A stretch of 58,993 nucleotides of DNA, taken from positions 1 to 58,993 of IMG/VR virus record IMGVR_UViG_3300025276_000003; one strand, given 5' to 3'. Below the pieces are notes generated by a model. The model was not told where the DNA came from, did not search any database, and saw nothing but the letters and a program-made list of their open reading frames with translations. Below, piece by piece: positions 39,842 to 48,578 of the stretch. Positions within the stretch are counted from its first letter, which is position 1; the number at the start of each line of letters is the position of its first letter. The position numbers were made by a program, and so were the translations under genes. The DNA is from a virus.

Positions 39842-42800
39842 ATGGCTGACAAAGATAATGTAGATGGAAAGTATCCTAGCTCTAAACCTAAAAGAACATT
39901 AAGCCTTAAGGGGGGAGCAAAGAGGAAGAAGTCTGCTTACTCTGTATCACCGGGATCAATAGACGGACAGAGAGAAAGAGCACCTAAGAGTATGTCCGAA
40001 ACTATGGGCGGAAACTACGGCAAGATTAAAAAGGTTCAGCACATGCTGGACACTATGGAAATGACTGGCGGAAAACGCCAAGAGCTGTACGACATTATAG
40101 CTCACTTAGAAGAAGATGATTATGTAGATGAAATAAGCAACTCAGGTCTGGGAGACACTGGACTGACTGCAGTGGCAAGCTCAAACTACAGTGGAGATGA
40201 TGCAGTAGAGGAAGAGACATACCAAGGAATGTCAGAGTATGGCGAGACTGACACTAGTAATATACTAGCCCAAAGAGTTATGTCAATGAGCTACGGAGTG
40301 CAGGCTGCTACCTTGGGCATCATAGACGGCTCGTACAGCCCGTCAGGGAAAGATGAAATTGAGCTTACTGCTGCCATAGAGGACTTCACTAAAAGCCTAG
40401 GAGGGTCCACTACTGAGTTCGTGAGAGCTGTTAAGTCTCAGCTGCCCAGTGGTGTAAAGCCGACAAGGAGTAAACAGGACGTAAACCTTACTCTGTCGAT
40501 GATGGGAAGCAGTGCTGAGGACTACATCAAAGCTGGTGGTACTAGGCTTGATGGCCAGACAATGAGTGCAGAGGCCGAGATAATCCAAAGGTATCAGCAA
40601 GAGAAGCTCTACAATAGGATTGAGAGTCTTGCTGATACCTACTACCTCACAGATGCTACTAAGGCATCGGACATATATGGCGTAAGAAAAGCACAGGTTG
40701 TTCAGGGCTTAGCCAAACACTTTATGGATACTGATATATCTGGAATAGGAGTGAGAGGTAGTTCAGCTCTTCCACTACCCAACCAGCTTGGTATACCCGG
40801 ACTGAAGTGGACAAAATCAGTTGGCTATGACAGAGTTGGTTCCGCCTTTACTCCAATGGAACATGCTCAAGAGATTGAGAGGGTTAAGGCCAGAGGTGGG
40901 TCAGTTACTTTAAAAGAACAATGGGAGCTAATCAATAGAGGCCCAAGCGCAAAGGATACCTTCTCACCCTATGACGAATCACTGTCAAAGTTTGGGAAGA
41001 CTTCCGAAGAGATAAGAGCCATACAGAAGAGTAGGTTTGATGCAATCAACGATGATGCACTTGAGCTTCGTGACCTTCTCAGATCACAGACTGCTACCAT
41101 TGCTGATGGAAACAATGGCTTCAGATCTCGTGTCATAGGCCAATGGAATCCTAACGGGGACCAAGCTGCTGCAACAGAGTTCAGAAACTTTCATAGCGCA
41201 CAGCTTGGGATGACTGGATTGAATGAGTGGTCTGGCAGCGACGACAGTGAAACAAGACAGATGGACACTGACGCCCCAATGCACCAAGGTGGATCTAGGA
41301 AAGGTCAGGAAAGTGGTGGCATGTATGGAGCTAAGGGTATGTCTGAGCAGGAAGAAGCTGTACAGTCAGACATGGCTAGATACCAAGAGCTGATAGAGGC
41401 ATCTGGATTTAAGATGAGTTCTGATGATGCTATTGCAAGAGTGATGGAAGAGAAAGATCCTACAGCAACAAAGCCTGTCCTAAGTACTGATGGCTACTCA
41501 GCCTATGACTATTACAAGCGAAATGTAGCTGGATCTGTAACTCCTGCCCAAGGTAGTGACGAGTGGAAGTCTCAACGAACTGGTAACGTAACAGGTTCTG
41601 TTGCTAAAAAGTTGTTGCAGAAGAATGGACACGTTGCGATGGCAGTAGAAGTTGCCTCTGGTGTACTTGGTCTTGGTGGGTTTGCAGGCAATGCAGCATC
41701 TAAGCAAGGTAATGACTTTGAGGATAAGGTAAGGGATACATTCCTTGCCAGTCCTGAAGGTAAAGACATACACTGGGAAGAAGCCTTTTATGAAAGTCAT
41801 AAGGATAACTCAAGGTTTGGCGCAACTCCTGATGGAAGACTCTTTCACAAAGATGGCTCAAGTGCTGGTCTAGCTGAATTCAAGTTCTTTGGTGACAAGC
41901 ACATGAGCATAGGGAAGGCTCGTCTGGAAAAGGAAATCAACCCCCAAGTGCAGTGGCAGATGTATGTCTCTGGCGAAAGAGAGACAAGGGTAACTTGGCT
42001 CAACAGTGAAACTAACAAGTACATTCACAGCGTGATAAAAGCTGATCCTGAATTACAAAACAAGATGGCGGCTACTGCTAGAGCTTCAATTAAGATTGCA
42101 GATGAGTTGCATAGTGCATCGGAGGTACAAAAGATGAGGTTAAAATACGGAGGTGCAAAACAAGCTTCAGCAGGAGGAGGTGGTCAGGATAAGGAATTCG
42201 TTCCCAGTGATGTAGAAGCAGAAGTTCCAATGGCTGCGTTTGTAGCTGGTGATGATGTATCTTACGGAGAGGATGTATCTGACGTAGGTCCGGGTGGTCC
42301 CAAGGCACAAGCTGCAAGAGCTGAAAAAGCTAAGCTACTTGAAGAGACGATAGCTAAACCAAAAGCAGGATCACCAGAAGCTATTAAGGCAGACAAGGAA
42401 GCGGCTGATGCTGCCAAGAAGTCTGCTGCTGCACTGAATGCACTGGCTTCAACTGTCAGGAAAACTGGCGCAGTGATGGAGCAGCTGGGAAATTTGGTTC
42501 AGAAAGCTACGGACAGTGTTCTCGATGAAGACAGGTCTGCTAGACTCAATGCAATGGACACTGGAGAGCAGCGTGGCATAGCAAGGGCAATGGCGAATGC
42601 AAACGTAAGCGACTCTGCTATTTCCCAAACCCTGACTCAAGCAGGTAGTATTCAGGCTCAGTTGGGTATGGACCCAAACAATGCGCCTAACAAGTTGATG
42701 GCTATGAATGCAGGCTTGAGAGGTCCGGGTGCTACACCTGAGATGCGAGCTATAAAACTTCCTAGCAATGATGACTACTTGAGGATGGGGACTAAAGAGC

Positions 42801-43585
42801 GAATGGCTCAGGCAATGGATGCCATAAACTCTGTAGATTCTCGTGAAGAGAAACAGAGGGTGGCCAATGCTATGGGGTTTCCTCAGCTTGCTACAGCTAA
42901 CGACCTAACTGGGAATATGATACGAGAGGCTAGTAACGATCTTGTAGATGGTAGGGTTAAGGCTGCACAAGATACTGGCACAGGTTTAGCCAAGTATGAC
43001 CAAACGAAGAAGGATATTCTCGAACAAGGTTCTCAAGTGGGAGAGGAAGCGGGATTCCTTGCGGGTGGAGCTAGTGATCTTGGTGGGCTCTTACAGAAAC
43101 CTGCTGGTGGACTGGCAACAGCGAAAGCTCTTGGTGGTGCAGCTGTTGCTGCTGGTACTGTTAAGGCAGCTGCTATTGCTGCGGGAACTACTACAATGGG
43201 AGTTATCACAGCTCCTGTTACTGGTATCGCGGTCACTGGTGCTGCTGCTTCCTATGCAGCTTACAAAGCTTCTGAGGCAAATCCATTAGCTAAGGGTACT
43301 GGCGACTTCATAGGACAGGGTATTGATCAGGTAGCTTCATTCTTTGGTAGCGACGATGCTACGAAAAGGATAGAGGACATGAAGATCTTTAGGGAACAGC
43401 AAGCATTTCCCAGCATGAAGATTAGCGGTCCTGCTGTTTTAGAAGATAGGTACTACGGAGTTGGTGGCAAGCCTACTATAGAAAACATGGACATAACTTT
43501 AACCCAGAACAACGATGACATCAGTGCTCAAATTAAGTTAGATGGAGAAACGTATCAGGGTGACAACAGAGTGAGGACTAGGTAA
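39842..43585 (+). CDS. Tail tape measure protein with embedded YqaJ-like nuclease domain
   Basis: A 1247-residue protein at the tape measure position. The N-terminal 500 residues are charged and helical. Residues about 571-745 have the features of a YqaJ/lambda-exonuclease PD-(D/E)XK domain: GSDEWKSQRTGNVTGS (571-586), QGNDFED with E627, F-G-A-T-P-D664-G, A-E679-F-K681-F, and N-P-Q702-V-Q704-W-Q706-M-Y. Lambda exonuclease-type catalytic D, E, K and the trailing Gln motif are all present. Residues about 1095-1140 are hydrophobic (AAIAAGTTTMGVITAPVTGI), as in the membrane-active part of tape measures. It sets tail length and would enter the host with the DNA; the nuclease could then act on DNA in the cell, which is inference. 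Confidence 0.8.
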   Translation: MADKDNVDGKYPSSKPKRTLSLKGGAKRKKSAYSVSPGSIDGQRERAPKSMSETMGGNYGKIKKVQHMLDTMEMTGGKRQELYDIIAHLEEDDYVDEISNSGLGDTGLTAVASSNYSGDDAVEEETYQGMSEYGETDTSNILAQRVMSMSYGVQAATLGIIDGSYSPSGKDEIELTAAIEDFTKSLGGSTTEFVRAVKSQLPSGVKPTRSKQDVNLTLSMMGSSAEDYIKAGGTRLDGQTMSAEAEIIQRYQQEKLYNRIESLADTYYLTDATKASDIYGVRKAQVVQGLAKHFMDTDISGIGVRGSSALPLPNQLGIPGLKWTKSVGYDRVGSAFTPMEHAQEIERVKARGGSVTLKEQWELINRGPSAKDTFSPYDESLSKFGKTSEEIRAIQKSRFDAINDDALELRDLLRSQTATIADGNNGFRSRVIGQWNPNGDQAAATEFRNFHSAQLGMTGLNEWSGSDDSETRQMDTDAPMHQGGSRKGQESGGMYGAKGMSEQEEAVQSDMARYQELIEASGFKMSSDDAIARVMEEKDPTATKPVLSTDGYSAYDYYKRNVAGSVTPAQGSDEWKSQRTGNVTGSVAKKLLQKNGHVAMAVEVASGVLGLGGFAGNAASKQGNDFEDKVRDTFLASPEGKDIHWEEAFYESHKDNSRFGATPDGRLFHKDGSSAGLAEFKFFGDKHMSIGKARLEKEINPQVQWQMYVSGERETRVTWLNSETNKYIHSVIKADPELQNKMAATARASIKIADELHSASEVQKMRLKYGGAKQASAGGGGQDKEFVPSDVEAEVPMAAFVAGDDVSYGEDVSDVGPGGPKAQAARAEKAKLLEETIAKPKAGSPEAIKADKEAADAAKKSAAALNALASTVRKTGAVMEQLGNLVQKATDSVLDEDRSARLNAMDTGEQRGIARAMANANVSDSAISQTLTQAGSIQAQLGMDPNNAPNKLMAMNAGLRGPGATPEMRAIKLPSNDDYLRMGTKERMAQAMDAINSVDSREEKQRVANAMGFPQLATANDLTGNMIREASNDLVDGRVKAAQDTGTGLAKYDQTKKDILEQGSQVGEEAGFLAGGASDLGGLLQKPAGGLATAKALGGAAVAAGTVKAAAIAAGTTTMGVITAPVTGIAVTGAAASYAAYKASEANPLAKGTGDFIGQGIDQVASFFGSDDATKRIEDMKIFREQQAFPSMKISGPAVLEDRYYGVGGKPTIENMDITLTQNNDDISAQIKLDGETYQGDNRVRTR

Positions 43586-44553
43586 TGACAATTAAGAAGT
43601 TCGGACAGGAGGTATACTTAGAAGTTAGGGGCAAAGAAAAAGAAATGATTCTGGATGCCTCTGGACTTCGTATTGACTTTGATATAAGACAGACCAATGG
43701 TTACAACTTAGCAACCTTTACTATCTACAACTTGACACAAGAGTCAGTGAATAGCCTACTAAGCGACAGCTACAAAACTGTGTCGCTTGGAGTCTCTTTG
43801 CATGATAGCCCAATACAGTTCTTAGCTACTGAGTATTTTGTAAGTAATGTAGTGGACGAGATTGTAGTGCCAAACAGGATAGTAAAGTTGTATTGTCAAG
43901 ACAAGCTACTGCTAGATTATCTTGAGAAGCCAGTCGAGTTTGTTTCAAAGTCAAAGACTCTAAAGAGTTTAGTCAACAGCGTAACATCTCATGTTAAGTT
44001 TAAGGGAAGTGTGGAGTACAATACCTTTCCATATAACCTAGAGAACCAAGCACTGTCTGGAAGAAGTAAGAGGCCTTTTACAGGAAATATGCTGTCATGT
44101 TTAAATGAACTTGGAAATGAGTATAACTTCAATCTGTATACTAAGGATGGTAACTTGGAACTTTTGTACAAGCCCAACCTAGATAATGTGAATGGAACTA
44201 GTCTATACAAAGATCCAGTCATAAGGCTACAGTCAAACAACATGAGAACTAACCCGTCAATAGGACTGGGAAGTATGACAGTTGTGTCTAACCTTGACCC
44301 AAGGATGAGGACAGGAGCCATACTAGAGACAAGAGACTTGCTAACTGCATCTACAACTACTAGTGAAGTTGCACTTCAGACTCAAGAGAGGCTTATCTCA
44401 GAAAGTATAAATGGGTACAGCAGATACCAAATCTGGAACGTACAGCATAAAGGAAGTAACTACACAGGTGATTGGCACTCAATAGTGAATGCCTACACCC
44501 CAACTCGCGGAAAACAAATGATGACAGGAACCTCAACTTGGTTTAGGTCGTAG
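43585..44553 (+). CDS. Baseplate hub protein (probable)
   Basis: A 322-residue beta-rich protein (YLEVRGKEKEMILDASGLRI, ATFTIYNLTQESVNSLLSDS, FVSNVVDEIVVPNRIVKLYC), in the pattern of gp27/gpP-type hub proteins encoded after the tape measure. Thr/Asn-rich loops near the C terminus. The ATG overlaps the previous stop (TAATG). Confidence 0.6.
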   Translation: MTIKKFGQEVYLEVRGKEKEMILDASGLRIDFDIRQTNGYNLATFTIYNLTQESVNSLLSDSYKTVSLGVSLHDSPIQFLATEYFVSNVVDEIVVPNRIVKLYCQDKLLLDYLEKPVEFVSKSKTLKSLVNSVTSHVKFKGSVEYNTFPYNLENQALSGRSKRPFTGNMLSCLNELGNEYNFNLYTKDGNLELLYKPNLDNVNGTSLYKDPVIRLQSNNMRTNPSIGLGSMTVVSNLDPRMRTGAILETRDLLTASTTTSEVALQTQERLISESINGYSRYQIWNVQHKGSNYTGDWHSIVNAYTPTRGKQMMTGTSTWFRS

Positions 44554-44561
44554 GAGTTATA

Positions 44562-45734
44562 ATGGCGAAAGTAACGCCCGCAGCCATTACCTACACTCCA
44601 GTAGGTCAGGCTAAGACAGTACTAAAGTTTCACACTGTAGTATCGGAAGCACACCAAGCTGTATCGGAAATTACAAAGTTTCCTGTACAGTCTGGGTATG
44701 AAATAAGTAATAATGTAATACGTAAGAATAGGATACTGACAATCGAGGGAGTGATTTCTAACTTGCAGATGGCATCATCTAAAACCTATTACAAATATTC
44801 GGAGACAGATAATGCAAAAGCTGTCTTTGAGGCACTGGAGTCTTTGGTTAGTAATGGCACACCTTGTGAGGTTGTTACTAACCTAGGAAGATACAACCCA
44901 GTAGTGTTTAACAGTTTCAACACTAAGCAAGCAGCTGGCCTTATAGACTCAATGCACTTCACTATATCTGGTGAGGAGTTGCAGATAGCAAGTAACCTAA
45001 ACACTTCTGGAGCTAAGTCTCTACCATTCATAGAGTTGACAGGTGCAGAATACGAGCTTAGGGTGGAGGCACTAAAAGAAGCTAAGTTTGAGGTTTGTGG
45101 TGATGCAACCATATCTGAAGCCAGTTTTGAGTTAGGTACAGACTTCGTACTAGACGGAGTTAATGATCTTGGATTGCCAACAAAGACTTCATACATAAGC
45201 AACGGACTTGACACTGTTACTGGAGGGTATAGCTACTCAGTACATACGTCAGATGTTGACATGTACATACCAGAGGCTGACAAAGTTCTGCCAACTGGTG
45301 GCGACCTTGATGACATATCTTCTTCTGGAGGTTTTGCTCAAGTAAGTAGTTGCATGACAGATTCGGGTGCTGAGATAATAGAAGAGGCAGCCGTAGATTA
45401 TATAGACACAGCTATGGGACAGCTTGCAGAAAGTGCAAGAGGAGCACTGTACGACACAATGAACCTAAGTGGGGATGAGGTTGGGCAGTCTTTAATACAT
45501 GCTGGTGTTGGGTGCATGGCAAGGGGTTTAAATGATGTGGTGTCAGAAGCTTGGTTCTTGCCCGGAGAAGGATTGCCGACTGCCCAAGACATAGTGGACG
45601 GAGCCGTAAACTTTGGCGCAAGCTTGTTTAGCAATGATGGCGAGATACCCACAACTGATAACGAAAAGATTGTAGCAGAGATTGCAGAAAAAGCAGCTCC
45701 AGCAACAACAACTATAACTCAAGTTCAATGCTAA
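44562..45734 (+). CDS. Baseplate protein, Dit-like (probable)
   Basis: A 390-residue protein. The N-terminal 145 residues (VVSEAHQAVSEITKFPVQSG, then RKNRILTIEGVISNLQMASS, FNTKQAAGLIDSMHFTISGE) match the DUF6046/Dit-like pattern of tail proteins that form the ring between tube and hub. The C-terminal part is Ala/Gly-rich and acidic, with ALYDTMNLSGDEVGQSLIHA, and is not recognised. Confidence 0.6.
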   Translation: MAKVTPAAITYTPVGQAKTVLKFHTVVSEAHQAVSEITKFPVQSGYEISNNVIRKNRILTIEGVISNLQMASSKTYYKYSETDNAKAVFEALESLVSNGTPCEVVTNLGRYNPVVFNSFNTKQAAGLIDSMHFTISGEELQIASNLNTSGAKSLPFIELTGAEYELRVEALKEAKFEVCGDATISEASFELGTDFVLDGVNDLGLPTKTSYISNGLDTVTGGYSYSVHTSDVDMYIPEADKVLPTGGDLDDISSSGGFAQVSSCMTDSGAEIIEEAAVDYIDTAMGQLAESARGALYDTMNLSGDEVGQSLIHAGVGCMARGLNDVVSEAWFLPGEGLPTAQDIVDGAVNFGASLFSNDGEIPTTDNEKIVAEIAEKAAPATTTITQVQC

Positions 45735-45744
45735 TGGAGGCACT

Positions 45745-46404
45745 ATGGATATTGAAGACTACAGCATAATGATGCCCGGACGTATCCTAGAGTACTTTCC
45801 AGACACACAGACAGCTACAGTTAGGATAAGTGTTGAGAGGGTTTACAGTACTTCTGTATCTCTCGACAACACTATAGCTAGAACCTTGTTAGAGGATGTG
45901 CCAGTACATACCCCAAGTGGTGGTGGCTGGTCACTAACATTTCCTATTAAAGCAGGAGATACTTGCCTGATAATGTTCAGTCAGTTTGGGTACGATCACT
46001 GGATGTTCGACAACAAGGATGAGGCTGGCCTTAGAATAGATGGCGAACCAATGCCTTGGGTAAATCGAAGATTCTCCAGTTCAGATGGTTTTGCACTTGT
46101 TGGGTTTAACCCAATGCCAGTATCTATACAGAGCTACAGTGATGTCAATTCAGAGTGGCGCAACGTAGATGCTTTACAAAAGATATCCCTTAAAGAAAAT
46201 GGGGACATAGCAATAGACACACCAACCAAGGTTACAATCACAGCTCCTTTGACAGAGATCGTAGGAAACTTAACTGTTTCTGGAACTACTGTAGGTACTG
46301 GCGAGATTACTGGTATAGGTGTAGACTTATCAACACACACACACGGTCAACCAAACACAGGAGCTGACGCAACTGTACAAGGTGACACCTTAGTACCTAA
46401 CTAA
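45745..46404 (+). CDS. Baseplate spike/membrane-puncturing protein (gp138/gpV type)
   Basis: A 219-residue protein. Residues about 8-105 are an OB-fold of the Gp138 N-terminal type (ILEYFPDTQTATVRIS, VPVHTPSGGGWSLTFPIKAG). A repetitive beta-helix needle follows (KVTITAPLTEIVGNLTVSGT). The tip carries S-T-H198-T-H200-G, the H-x-H pair that binds iron at the apex of P2 gpV and phi92 gp138 spikes. It would pierce the outer membrane when the sheath contracts. Confidence 0.82.
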   Translation: MDIEDYSIMMPGRILEYFPDTQTATVRISVERVYSTSVSLDNTIARTLLEDVPVHTPSGGGWSLTFPIKAGDTCLIMFSQFGYDHWMFDNKDEAGLRIDGEPMPWVNRRFSSSDGFALVGFNPMPVSIQSYSDVNSEWRNVDALQKISLKENGDIAIDTPTKVTITAPLTEIVGNLTVSGTTVGTGEITGIGVDLSTHTHGQPNTGADATVQGDTLVPN

Positions 46405-46416
46405 TAGGGAACTTAG

Positions 46417-46767
46417 ATGCAACTAGCATTAGACAAAAGCACTGGCGATCTTATTAAGGGTGCCAGTGGTGGAGTTGAAAGAGTCACAGAAGGTAGGTTC
46501 GTAGTCCAGCAAGTACAAAGTAGGCTCCGTACTTGGCTGGGCGAGTGGGCTTTAAACCCAACAATAGGTTGGGTTAACTTCTCAGACTTTGAAAAGAACT
46601 TCGATCAATTCGATATAGAAACCCGCGCACGTAGAATCATCTTGGGAACTCAGGATGTTCTTGCCATAAACAACTTAGAGATTACTTACAGTAAACGTAA
46701 GCTAACACTCCAGTTCGAGGCATCAACAACATACGGCGCGATCTCATTAACTGTCCCTTGGGAGTAA
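46417..46767 (+). CDS. Baseplate wedge protein, gp25-like
   Basis: A 116-residue protein: RFVVQQVQSRLRTWLGEWAL, then NPTIGWVNFSDF and RARRIILGTQDVLAINNLEI, as in gp25/DUF2634 wedge proteins that start sheath assembly. Length and position before the baseplate-J gene fit. Confidence 0.78.
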   Translation: MQLALDKSTGDLIKGASGGVERVTEGRFVVQQVQSRLRTWLGEWALNPTIGWVNFSDFEKNFDQFDIETRARRIILGTQDVLAINNLEITYSKRKLTLQFEASTTYGAISLTVPWE

Positions 46768-46771
46768 AGCA

Positions 46772-47926
46772 ATGGCAGGTTTAACTAACTCAGGATTTGT
46801 TCCTGAGACACTTTTGAATATAACAAGCCGCATTCAAGGTAAGCTAGAAGCTTTCAGTCCGGGGTTTGATTTCTCTCCAGAGTCTCCTGATGGACAGCTT
46901 GTAAGCATAATGTCTTACGAGCTATACACAGCATGGACACAGCTAGATCTGGTATACAATAGCTACAATCCAAACGCTGCAACTGGTGCGGCACTTCGTA
47001 ACTTAGGATTAATTACTGGCATACCTTACGGTGCTGCACAAAGATCTACAGCAACTATAGAGCTGCAAGGAGTTTCTGGAACCATAGTACCAAGGAACTC
47101 ACTAGTGTCTGACAATGATGGCAACCTGTTTCATGTAGTGTTCGACACTACCATACCAAGCAATGCTCAGGTAATGTCAGAGGTAGCAGGAGCTTTACCA
47201 GTAGTCAGTGGATCACTTACCACTATTGTAACAGCCCTAGTTGGTTGGACAGGAATTACTCAGACAACTAATGGAACTCTTGGAAGCAAGGCACAAACTT
47301 CGACACAGTACAGAAACCTAAGACAGGCAACTGTTGTTAGGAACTACACTTCCGTAGTTGACACACTGACTGCAAGAGTTGTCGAGCTTGGCATAGAGCA
47401 AGTCTCTGTTGTAAATAACGATGACCCGGCAGTCACTCACCCTGATGGGACTCCACCTAACACTATACATGTAACTATAGGTGAGGTTGGTAGTGTGACA
47501 GACGCAGACATTGCTCAGGTAATACTTAACACTAAGCCACTAGGATGTCCTACATACTTGCACCCAACTACTGGTGTGTCTGAAACAGTGCTAGACAGCC
47601 AAGGCGTGTCACACACAATCAATTTTAGTAAGGCAGTAGAAGTGCCAATCGACATCTCTGTTAACATTACTTATCTTTCTCTTGATAATGCTGGTGCAGA
47701 AACTGAGATTAAGAACGCACTGGTCGCGCATATTAACAGCCTACTAGCAGGTGAAGATGTTATATGGTCAAGACTGTTCAGCCTAGTCACACCTTACGGT
47801 AAGGCTCAGATCAATAGCTTAACTGTAGGAAGGGTTGGAGGTAGTTTAACTGCTGGCAACGTAGTACTTACAGATGGTGAGTTTGCTTCTCAGTCTCTAG
47901 TTGACGTTGAAGTAGTGGTGGTGTAG
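46772..47926 (+). CDS. Baseplate J-like wedge protein
   Basis: A 384-residue protein: SPESPDGQLVSIMSYELYTA, ATGAALRNLGLITGIPYGAA, SGTIVPRNSLVSDNDGNLFH and TAGNVVLTDGEFASQSLVDV, the order of segments in gpJ/gp6-like baseplate proteins. The end, a beta strand after an Asp, is typical. Overlaps none; the next gene starts directly after its stop. Confidence 0.85.
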   Translation: MAGLTNSGFVPETLLNITSRIQGKLEAFSPGFDFSPESPDGQLVSIMSYELYTAWTQLDLVYNSYNPNAATGAALRNLGLITGIPYGAAQRSTATIELQGVSGTIVPRNSLVSDNDGNLFHVVFDTTIPSNAQVMSEVAGALPVVSGSLTTIVTALVGWTGITQTTNGTLGSKAQTSTQYRNLRQATVVRNYTSVVDTLTARVVELGIEQVSVVNNDDPAVTHPDGTPPNTIHVTIGEVGSVTDADIAQVILNTKPLGCPTYLHPTTGVSETVLDSQGVSHTINFSKAVEVPIDISVNITYLSLDNAGAETEIKNALVAHINSLLAGEDVIWSRLFSLVTPYGKAQINSLTVGRVGGSLTAGNVVLTDGEFASQSLVDVEVVVV

Positions 47927-48568
47927 ATGAGTTTAATATACCCACCAATAGCAGACCCTGCTAGTAGCAGCAAGGGTACTGACACAATGGACAGTATGCT
48001 GCTGATGCAATACAGAAACAAGCCAAACTTGCGAGAGTATATGCTAGCCTACATAAGTGAGATGGATCTACTGTTGAATCAGGTTGAGGAAGTGTACACT
48101 GGCAGGTTTATACACAATGCTGTAGGTGCTCAACTGGATGTTATAGGAGTAATACTAGATCAATTAAGAAACGTAGAGTTAGACAAAAATTGGTTTGGTT
48201 TTGAATATGCACTTAATGTAAAAAAGATGGCAGATGAAGCAACACCAGAAGACGGAGGTTACTTCAGAGGTGAAGAGCTAGATGGGTTTATAACTTTCCC
48301 ACTAGATGACGTTGTCTACAGGAGGCTTCTACTTGCTAAGGCTCAACTTCTGTGCAGGAGTTCTGTGGATATAAATACAGCCTACTTCGTAACCTCAATC
48401 ATACTTGGAAAAGTACCGGAGACAATGACTATAGAACTGGTAAATCCAAGGCACATGCAATTAGAGGTGTCTGCTTCTGATGTGGCAGCAATAGACCTAG
48501 CCCTTGTAAACTACTTGGGACAATACTTTGTTCCAATGGGAACTACATTCTCCACAGTGAGAGTTTAA
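47927..48568 (+). CDS. Baseplate/tail fibre connector (DUF2612 family, gpI-like)
   Basis: A 213-residue protein: DSMLLMQYRNKPNLREYMLA, GAQLDVIGVILDQLRNVEL, DDVVYRRLLLAKAQLLCRSS, as in DUF2612 proteins, which play the role of gpI in attaching fibres to baseplate wedges. Starts immediately after the baseplate-J stop. Confidence 0.75.
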   Translation: MSLIYPPIADPASSSKGTDTMDSMLLMQYRNKPNLREYMLAYISEMDLLLNQVEEVYTGRFIHNAVGAQLDVIGVILDQLRNVELDKNWFGFEYALNVKKMADEATPEDGGYFRGEELDGFITFPLDDVVYRRLLLAKAQLLCRSSVDINTAYFVTSIILGKVPETMTIELVNPRHMQLEVSASDVAAIDLALVNYLGQYFVPMGTTFSTVRV

Positions 48569-48578
48569 GGAATTAAAA

